Of a stretch of DNA of 18,638 bases, positions 7,734-14,212 are shown in pieces. The notes beneath the pieces are model-generated. The model was not told the origin of the DNA. It worked only from the letters and a program-made list of their open reading frames with translations, and did no database searches. Origin of the DNA: an uncultured Parasutterella sp. (GTDB lineage Bacteria > Pseudomonadota > Gammaproteobacteria > Burkholderiales > Burkholderiaceae_F); contig CAAFTZ010000131.1 of assembly GCA_900766055.1 (NCBI GenBank), positions 1 to 18,638 of the forward strand, written 5' to 3'. Made by a program: the position numbers and the translations under genes. Numbering within the stretch: the first letter of the stretch is position 1; each line of letters starts with the position of its first letter.

Positions 7734-8302
7734 TACTCCTGAGCGCCTTGCTTGCTTCTCCGCTGATCAGTTTTGCAGCTTCAGAGCCTTGGACAATCGA
7801 AGATGTCCTCGAAGCTTCGTCCGAGCTCTCTCAACAAATGCGTGATCCTGAAGCTGCCGTACAGAAACCTCTGCCACAGGCCTTTGTCTTGGTTTCCTTT
7901 TCAATGCCGCAGGCATCTTTAGAACGTTTGGCTCGTGATGCCAAAGATGCCGGTGTGCCTTTGGTTTTCCGAGGCGTCCCGCAAACCAAAGAACCCACTG
8001 ACCCTAAACTCCCGCTCCTTAATCCTCAGTCACTCACCGCCTTTCAGCCTTTAATTGATTCCGGCGCCGATGTTCAGCTCAACCCTGAACTCTTTTCCGA
8101 ATTCAGCATCCGTCGGGTTCCCGCTCTAATCATCAAAGAAGAAAGCTCTGTTTCCACAGACGGCTGTATCCAAAGCGCCAAGGCAGTGATTGTTCAGGGA
8201 GACGTGACTTTAGGCTACGCATTGGATCGTTTGACTGATCGCAAAGACTCCATTGGCGAAGCCGCCCGCACTCTTCGCGCCAAACTTGGGAACCGACCGT
8301 AA
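7709..8302 (+). CDS. trbC: TrbC, F-type pilin assembly protein
   Basis: This 197-residue periplasmic protein has a signal peptide (about 1-24, ending SFAAS). It has the TrbC_Ftype core: AFVLVSFSMPQASLERLARD (about 58-77), GVPLVFRGV, then a thioredoxin-like second half with FSIRRVPALIIKEE (about 131-144) and a C-terminal helix. TrbC associates with TraW and TraU in F-pilus assembly. The start codon lies inside the last unit of the inverted-repeat array and has no Shine-Dalgarno, so initiation or transcription here may be controlled by the array (inference). The stop overlaps the next ATG by one base (TAATG). Confidence 0.92.
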   Translation: MNKSYFFKLLLSALLASPLISFAASEPWTIEDVLEASSELSQQMRDPEAAVQKPLPQAFVLVSFSMPQASLERLARDAKDAGVPLVFRGVPQTKEPTDPKLPLLNPQSLTAFQPLIDSGADVQLNPELFSEFSIRRVPALIIKEESSVSTDGCIQSAKAVIVQGDVTLGYALDRLTDRKDSIGEAARTLRAKLGNRP

Positions 8303-9500
8303 TGCCCGACTTCTATTTTCGAGCCTTGATCAGCTCTGCCCTTTTAATGCTCTTTAGCACCCAAGCCGCTGCTTACGATAAACAGTCAGCTATGGATGCT
8401 GCTAAGGAAGAAGCGGCAAAGCTGTCCATCAAAGATATCCTCACAGAAAGCTCAGCTTCCGACACGGTTCCGGAATACGGCTCAGACGTTTCCGAACTCA
8501 AAGATCTTTTTGCTAAAGGTCAAGGCAATCTCTTAACACCCGGAACTTCAAAAGCCGACGGATGTTTGTCGCAAACTTCTATGGATTGTCGAGCAGTTCA
8601 GGTGATTTACGACACACATTCAAGACCCGGCTGGGAGGAATCTGATTTCGACAACATTTTGGCAGACAGAGATCATCTTTTAAACAAAGTGCCTGATCTT
8701 CCGTCTAACGGGCAGGAAATCTGCGAAACCATCACCACGACTCGTCCGCCACAGACCGATTTTGCCGTCTGCGAAGAAACGACCCTCGGAAGTTCCACTC
8801 AGTCCTGCTTTGAAGGCTGGACAGAAAAGCTCGATGTCTCAACGCTCTTCGAATGTATCGCTCGAACAGGAAAGAAACTCACTGTTGAGTGCCTAGCTGA
8901 TTACAACGAAACAAGCCAAGACTACACCTGTCTGCATACACCTCCTCAGACGTGTCATGTCGGAGAAAAAGTAGAAATCCAAAGTACGTACCAATATCGC
9001 TGTAAAACTCAGCAGTTCGAACAGAACACTTATCGCTGCAATCGATATCTGGAAGTGGTCGGATACTCAGGCTGCGAAATCGGAAAATTCTTTGAAGCGC
9101 AGTCCGAGACCTCTTCTTCGCTTGGCAAAGACGCCTGCAACGGCGGAGACGTCATTGAACTTAAATATCAATGCTCTAATGATCTGATCCCAAGACTTCG
9201 CATAGAAACCAACGTAAAAATTCGGCCAACTTCGGTTTTGAGATACAAGCGGCCGACTTTCAGAGCGAACACTACTTCTCTAATTGCAAAGGCATTTGGA
9301 CCGGACAAACCCGCTGCACGGGCGTCAACTGCACCGTGGACATCAAGATGGATATTTATACCCGTCCGGGTAAATGGGATTACTCAGGTTCGATTCAAAA
9401 GCGTTTTTCTTTTCAGAAAAACGTCAATGACATTTCTTTAGACAAATGGCGCACGACCTGTGTAGGCGATGACGGCAAAGTCGTGGAGTTCAAATCATGA
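8302..9500 (+). CDS. traN: TraN N-terminal half, separate gene with an apparent frameshift near 9216-9220
   Basis: This secreted Cys-rich protein has a signal peptide (about 1-24, ending QAAA) and the TraN N-terminal signature LLTPGTSKADGCLSQTSMDC, then many Cys pairs. In the starting frame it ends at TAG 9439-9441 (379 residues), but the last 75 or so residues lose the Cys-rich character. From 9183 another frame is open and continues the family-like pattern (NFGFEIQAADFQ, then CKGIW and TRCTGVNC, then RTTCVGDDGK). It ends at TGA 9498-9500, overlapping the next ATG as ATGA. One extra A in the A-run 9216-9220 would join the frames into a 399-residue protein. This could be a sequencing or assembly error, a recent inactivating mutation, or less likely recoding. 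TraN is the outer-membrane mating-pair stabilisation adhesin. Confidence 0.8.
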
Positions 9501-11839
9501 TTCGTCGCCCTTTAATCGTCCTTTTATCTTCCCTAACGGTACTTTCTTCTGCGGCTGTCCGTGCTGCCTGCACGGACGGCCCTGAAGTCTGTGTCGACGG
9601 TCCCGGCTCTAAATTTATTAATGGCGTAGAAGTCTGGCGCGAATGCTGGAACTATCAGACCACACGCCACTGCACTTCAAGCTCAACGCTTGACTATTGC
9701 TCCGGCCTAAAACAAACACCGGGCTGTCGTCAGACAAATGCCGAGTGTCTGAGCTACAGCTTGACCGGAACCTGTATGTCATGGAACAGTACTTATGTCT
9801 GTTCCGAAGAAGCAAAAGATACTGAGAACATCGAAATCCTCGATGCTTCCCATACTGTTATCTCCGGAACCGATACAACCGCTTGCTCCAGTTTCTTAGA
9901 CAATCCCGACTGCTATATCGCAGAAGAAAAATGTGTCGAAGGTCCTGAGACAAGATTTATTAACGGCGTCGCCGTTTATAAAGAGTGCTGGAAGAAAGAA
10001 CTCGCTTTTGCCTGCGCTGCTCCCGGCGCCTCCAACAGCTGCCAAATCCTCGCTTCTAAAGGCTGTCAGCCTGTAGGAGAAAAAGTTTGCGAGCGCGTCG
10101 GTGCCGACGGATCCTGTGCGCAGTATTCGCAGAAGTACCACTGCGTCAATACCGATCCGATTGAAGGCGATGACATTACGCCGGAAGGCACACCCGCTAA
10201 ACCCGGTTTTGATCTTTTAGCCTGTAAGACCGCAACGGAAGGCATGACCTGTAAAGCCTCCGGCTACTCATGCATGCAGACCAACGATAAAGGCGAATGC
10301 ATCCAACGCAAATATATTTATAACTGCACCAAATCCCTTAACGAAAACGCCTGCGAGGCCTTAGAAAAGCTCCCCGAATGCGAAGTACGTAAATCAACCT
10401 GTATCGAACGCGACGGCCCCAAGTGTCTCGCTTATAAAAAAGAGATCTTCTGTAAAGGAGACTCAGAAATCTCCGCCCCCGGCACCGACATCATTGATTC
10501 AAACATCGTCATCGGTTCCATTGAACCTTCGGACACTTGTCTTCCCCTTAAAGATAATCCGGCCTGCACGGTACTTCGAACCGAATGCGTTGAGGGCCCG
10601 GCAGAAAAGATCATCAACGGCGTCTCCGTCTATAAAGACTGCTGGAAGTATGAACACGTCTATGTGTGCGGAGCATCCGGCGACGGCTCCGAAGAAACCA
10701 AAAACGACTGCGGTAAGTTCGAAGCCGATAAAGACTGCGTCAAAGTCTCTTCCGAATGCATTGCCGTAGACGACCAAGGCAAATGCTTAACGACTGCCCA
10801 CACCTACCGCTGTGTAGAAAAAGAAGGCTCTGTCATCACAGAAACCATCTGCCGTCCTGCCGAATGCTTGGACGGTCTTTGCGACGGCTCCGGCGATCCG
10901 GCCGATTCCGACTTCTCTAAAGTAATCACGATGCTTGAGACGGCTCGCCAAGGCGCCCTTTACGGCGACTACGACAACGGCCGCTTCTTTAACGGCGAAG
11001 TCGACGAATGCTCTAAGAAAGTTTTGGGATTCTCCTGCTGCGACACTAAAGTCAAAGCCGGCACCGCCAATTCGTCTGCTTTCGGAAAAGCCATGAGCTT
11101 TGCAGGAGACGTCACGGTAGAAACCGTCAAATACATCGGCAGTCCCTATGTGTATGACGTGTTATCCGCTTCTGACGCCACCTCCGGCATCCTTAATATG
11201 CTCTACGGTGATGCAACAAGCGGCATCTACAACCCGTCGCTCTCTTTCTATGGTTTCGGAATGACACTCCAAGGGAGCCAAATGTATTTCACGTTTGACC
11301 CCACCTCTTTCGCCATGTCCGTTGCCGTCCAAATCGCATTGGACTATCTGCAGTGCGAACCTAAAGAGCAAACCTTAATGCTCAAGAAAGGCCAGAAGCT
11401 CTGCCACTACGTCGGAACCTACTGTTCTAAGAAAGTCATCACCTGCGTGGAAAGAAAAGAAAGCTACTGCTGCTACAACTCACCGCTTGCCCGCATCCTC
11501 CAGGAACAAGGGCGCCCTCAGCTGGGCAAAGGCTGGGGCTCGGCTCAAAGTCCTCAGTGCGAAGGCTTCACGCAGGAAGAACTCGAACGACTGGATTTTG
11601 ACGCGATGGACTTGTCTGAGTTCGAAGCCTTAATTGTCCAAAAGAACGAACTCAATTCCGCTGCGGCCCAAGACCGAGGAACGGCCCACACCAAGAATCT
11701 GGTCGATAAAGACTTAGGCGCTTATGTCCCGCCCTCTGTCGGCTCTTCTCATGTCGTCGACCCGAACTTTACCGGTACGCCGACAGCGCCCAAACGTTCC
11801 TCTTCTCCTAAAACTCCCTCTAAAACGCTTAAAAACTAA
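9497..11839 (+). CDS. traN: TraN C-terminal half, Cys-rich mating-pair stabilisation protein
   Basis: This 780-residue secreted protein has its own signal peptide (residues 1-23, ending VRA) and GGAG eight bases before the ATG. It has three internal repeats of the form CVxGPxxxxINGVxVxxxCW, beginning at residues 32, 146 and 364, each followed by further Cys-rich modules (GC..., SYxC). The C-terminal part carries the TraN hallmarks CSKKVLGFSCCDTKVKAG (about 500-517), CVERKESYCCYNSPLARI and EQGRPQLGKGWGSAQSPQC, then a DLSEF tail with a Pro/Ser/Lys-rich end. TraN usually is one protein with both halves; here the N-terminal part is a separate overlapping gene upstream. It contacts recipient outer-membrane receptors in F-like systems. 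The stop lies 9 bases before the traF start. Confidence 0.92.
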   Translation: MIRRPLIVLLSSLTVLSSAAVRAACTDGPEVCVDGPGSKFINGVEVWRECWNYQTTRHCTSSSTLDYCSGLKQTPGCRQTNAECLSYSLTGTCMSWNSTYVCSEEAKDTENIEILDASHTVISGTDTTACSSFLDNPDCYIAEEKCVEGPETRFINGVAVYKECWKKELAFACAAPGASNSCQILASKGCQPVGEKVCERVGADGSCAQYSQKYHCVNTDPIEGDDITPEGTPAKPGFDLLACKTATEGMTCKASGYSCMQTNDKGECIQRKYIYNCTKSLNENACEALEKLPECEVRKSTCIERDGPKCLAYKKEIFCKGDSEISAPGTDIIDSNIVIGSIEPSDTCLPLKDNPACTVLRTECVEGPAEKIINGVSVYKDCWKYEHVYVCGASGDGSEETKNDCGKFEADKDCVKVSSECIAVDDQGKCLTTAHTYRCVEKEGSVITETICRPAECLDGLCDGSGDPADSDFSKVITMLETARQGALYGDYDNGRFFNGEVDECSKKVLGFSCCDTKVKAGTANSSAFGKAMSFAGDVTVETVKYIGSPYVYDVLSASDATSGILNMLYGDATSGIYNPSLSFYGFGMTLQGSQMYFTFDPTSFAMSVAVQIALDYLQCEPKEQTLMLKKGQKLCHYVGTYCSKKVITCVERKESYCCYNSPLARILQEQGRPQLGKGWGSAQSPQCEGFTQEELERLDFDAMDLSEFEALIVQKNELNSAAAQDRGTAHTKNLVDKDLGAYVPPSVGSSHVVDPNFTGTPTAPKRSSSPKTPSKTLKN

Positions 11840-11848
11840 CACCTAATT

Positions 11849-12754
11849 ATGTGCAAAAGACCACAAAATCTTTGTCTTCTTTTATCGCTTGCTTTAACGC
11901 TCGAAGCGCCCACTTCGCTTGCCGCTTCCTTTTGGGATGAAGACGTTTGGAACTCGGATGACCGGGGCTTTCTTTACTACCCGCCCGAAGAATTCAAGAA
12001 GAAAGCTCCGGATCCTAATGCGCCTAAAGATCTCTCTTTAATCCTAAGCGCGGCAGAACTCAGAGCCGAATACACCAAACGACTGGAGAACGCGACCTTT
12101 CTTCCGACCGAAGCCAATGTCTTAGCCTTCCAAGAGGTCAACCATTTCGTTCAAGAAAAAGCCGCCCTCTTTACCGACATGAACCGTCGGGTTTCTTGGC
12201 AGAACCCGCAGTTTGATTTCTCAACCCTCAATCCGGCCGCAAACTTCGCTCAGGTCTCTTTAAAAGAAGACAGAAACCAAACCCGCAAGGAACAGATTCC
12301 TCAGATCGCTCAAGACTGGGGCCTGATGTACTTCTATCGCTCCGACTGCCGCTTCTGTGCTTTGCAGTCTCCGTTGGTCAAGCAGCTCAAAGATACCTTT
12401 GGCTTTGAGGTGCTTGCAGTATCCCTTGACGGCTCCCCTAATGATCATTTCCCGGATGCGCTCCCCGACAACGGTGTCTCCAAGCTTTTAACGAACGGCT
12501 TAGGCCTCGATCGTGTACCCGCCCTCTTCATGGTTAAACGCGATCAATCCGCCTCTTACTTAGTGTCTTCAGGCGTCCTTTCGCTCGAAGACATGCTAAG
12601 CCGCATCCAGACGCTCGCCTTAAGCAAGCCCGGAGAATCGCTTTTCGGCGGCGCACAAGCCGCAAACTCTGTGCAAAAGACCACAAATTTTTCTACCTCT
12701 GACGGCCTTGTCAGCTCAGCCTTATCAAAGCCTGTACCCGCTCCGTCCCTTTAA
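11849..12754 (+). CDS. traF: TraF, F-type periplasmic thioredoxin-like assembly protein with CxxC
   Basis: This 301-residue protein has a signal peptide (about 1-26, ending SLAAS), the TraF N-terminal block SFWDEDVWNSDDRGFLYYPP, a helical middle, and a C-terminal thioredoxin-like domain. The domain opens with GLMYFYRSDCRFCALQSP, giving Cys167 and Cys170 (CxxC), and has a cis-Pro region RVPALFMV. F-plasmid TraF has lost CxxC, whereas several other F-type systems keep it, so this TraF is probably a working disulfide enzyme for Tra proteins. The tail from about residue 262 is Ser/Ala/Pro-rich and holds the second copy of the 18-bp repeat. No Shine-Dalgarno precedes the ATG; the leader is ACACCTAATT. 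Confidence 0.93.
   Translation: MCKRPQNLCLLLSLALTLEAPTSLAASFWDEDVWNSDDRGFLYYPPEEFKKKAPDPNAPKDLSLILSAAELRAEYTKRLENATFLPTEANVLAFQEVNHFVQEKAALFTDMNRRVSWQNPQFDFSTLNPAANFAQVSLKEDRNQTRKEQIPQIAQDWGLMYFYRSDCRFCALQSPLVKQLKDTFGFEVLAVSLDGSPNDHFPDALPDNGVSKLLTNGLGLDRVPALFMVKRDQSASYLVSSGVLSLEDMLSRIQTLALSKPGESLFGGAQAANSVQKTTNFSTSDGLVSSALSKPVPAPSL
11850..11867 (+). repeat. 18-bp direct repeat, copy 1 (overlaps traF start codon)
   Basis: The sequence TGTGCAAAAGACCACAAA occurs here and again exactly at 12670-12687, 820 bp downstream. This copy begins at the second base of the traF ATG and encodes codons 1-6. The second copy is in a different codon phase, so protein conservation does not explain the identity. 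Confidence 0.85.
12670..12687 (+). repeat. 18-bp direct repeat, copy 2 (in the 3' end of traF)
   Basis: This is an exact second copy of TGTGCAAAAGACCACAAA, lying in the poorly conserved tail of traF. In the traF frame it reads VQKTTN, while copy 1 at the start reads MCKRPQ, so the duplication is at DNA level. Confidence 0.85.
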
Positions 12755-12766
12755 TCCTCTTCAGCC

Positions 12767-14212
12767 ATGACCCGTAAATTCACAAAACTCTTCTCAGCTT
12801 TGGCTCTGAGCACCTGTCTCTTCTCTGCGGACGCTTCCGCCGGCTTCATGAAAGACTTCTATTCCGCCGCAGGTTCTTATCAAGGCAACGTCACAGCGGC
12901 AGGTGTCTATCAGTCTTCCGGCATGAATACCGTCACCGGCGGCGGATTTGTCTATCGCGCCCCCCGCAAAGACTTCAATGCTTTTTACTTCACTCCGCCC
13001 TCACTCTCAGCAGGATGCGGGGGTATTGACTTATTTTTAGGCGCCTTCGGTATTCCGTCCCGAGAAGAATTCGTCGCTTTCTTACGCAACATCGGAACCG
13101 CCCTTCCGGGCTTAGCTTTTCAGCTTGCCCTTCAGTCGTTAGCACCCGACCTCAATGAACAAGTCACCAGCTTCCGTGACATGATTCGCCAGTACACCAA
13201 TATGTTCCAGGACTCCTGCACCTCTGCACAAAACCTCTTGAAGATGAGCGGCGCAGAACAATGGATTCAAAAGACAGGCTTTGACGCCCGCAACGCGTTG
13301 CGTGCCTCAGGTATTGTTTCTGATGCTTCGGAAGCCGATGCGAAGACCCGCACCGACGGCGCGGCGGTTTTGGATTACGCGCCGACCCGTAAAGATTCGG
13401 GCGGAAATGTGGTCGATGCGCCGGAGTTAAATCTCACATGGTCCCTGCTCTCCGGAGGCAGCTTTAATGCTTCTTACAGCAAAGAGCTCAAAGAACTCAT
13501 GATGACGCTCGTGGGCACCGTCATTTATGTTCGAGAAGGCAGCGGCAAAGACACCGTCACCCGCGCCATTCCGATTGCCGGACAGGACTTAGTGGGTTTC
13601 CTTTTCGGACGTCCCGATACCCAAGTATTAGAAAGCGAAGCCTTCCGTCTCCGCTGTGTCGAAGAAGACGGAGATGATCGCTGCTTAACCGTTAAAAAGA
13701 CTACGCTCGATGAAGTCAATCTTCCCTATGAATTCATGAAAGCCGCCTCAAACTACAGAAATTCCATCCTGCGCCGTGACCCTAACCTGGCCTCCGAAGC
13801 CGACATGCTGCTTTTAGCTTCGTCTTCTACGATTCCCTTAATCCGTCTGATCAATGCCACCGCTTCTCATCGTTACTTAGGCTTTTCTCAGGACATCATG
13901 CGCATTTATGTCGAAGCAGCGGCCTTTGAAGCCGTCATCCGAGCCATGGATCGTTTGTCTTTAGACATCAAGGCCGCAGCTTCCGCCTCTTCCGCTTCTC
14001 AGACGAGCGTCATTGCCGCCGAACACCTAAAAGTCATTGAAGCAAGAATCGATGAAGTCCGTAAAGACATCGCATCCCGCAGCGATGCGGTCTTTCAGCA
14101 GATGAGCCGAGCCCACTCTTTCATTACGCAGATTGAACACTTGGAAAGAAGTGTCAAAGGCGCTTTAGCCGCAGACTTAGCGGCCAACCTTTCCTTCGGA
14201 GAAAATCTCTAA
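12767..14212 (+). CDS. traH: TraH, F-type pilus assembly/mating-pair protein
   Basis: This 481-residue periplasmic or outer-membrane associated protein has a signal peptide (about 1-25, ending ADASA) and the TraH N-terminal signature. That includes GGGFVYRAPRKDFNAFYFTPPSLSAGCGGIDLFLGAFG (about 58-93, given in part) and a following helix AFQLALQSLAPDLNEQV. Later come DSCTSAQNLL and RCVEEDGDDRCL, with paired Cys. The C terminus (about 410-470) is predicted coiled coil. Length matches F TraH (458). TraH acts with TraF, TraW, TraU and TrbB/DsbC-type helpers in pilus biogenesis. The leader is TTAATCCTCTTCAGCC with no Shine-Dalgarno. The stop overlaps the traG ATG by one base. Confidence 0.96.
   Translation: MTRKFTKLFSALALSTCLFSADASAGFMKDFYSAAGSYQGNVTAAGVYQSSGMNTVTGGGFVYRAPRKDFNAFYFTPPSLSAGCGGIDLFLGAFGIPSREEFVAFLRNIGTALPGLAFQLALQSLAPDLNEQVTSFRDMIRQYTNMFQDSCTSAQNLLKMSGAEQWIQKTGFDARNALRASGIVSDASEADAKTRTDGAAVLDYAPTRKDSGGNVVDAPELNLTWSLLSGGSFNASYSKELKELMMTLVGTVIYVREGSGKDTVTRAIPIAGQDLVGFLFGRPDTQVLESEAFRLRCVEEDGDDRCLTVKKTTLDEVNLPYEFMKAASNYRNSILRRDPNLASEADMLLLASSSTIPLIRLINATASHRYLGFSQDIMRIYVEAAAFEAVIRAMDRLSLDIKAAASASSASQTSVIAAEHLKVIEARIDEVRKDIASRSDAVFQQMSRAHSFITQIEHLERSVKGALAADLAANLSFGENL

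Noticed and set aside
9216..9222. Programmed -1 frameshift or polymerase slippage joining the two frames of the first traN gene
   Set aside because: A AAA ATT does not allow good A-site re-pairing after a -1 slip and the A-run is only five bases, so error or mutation is more likely.
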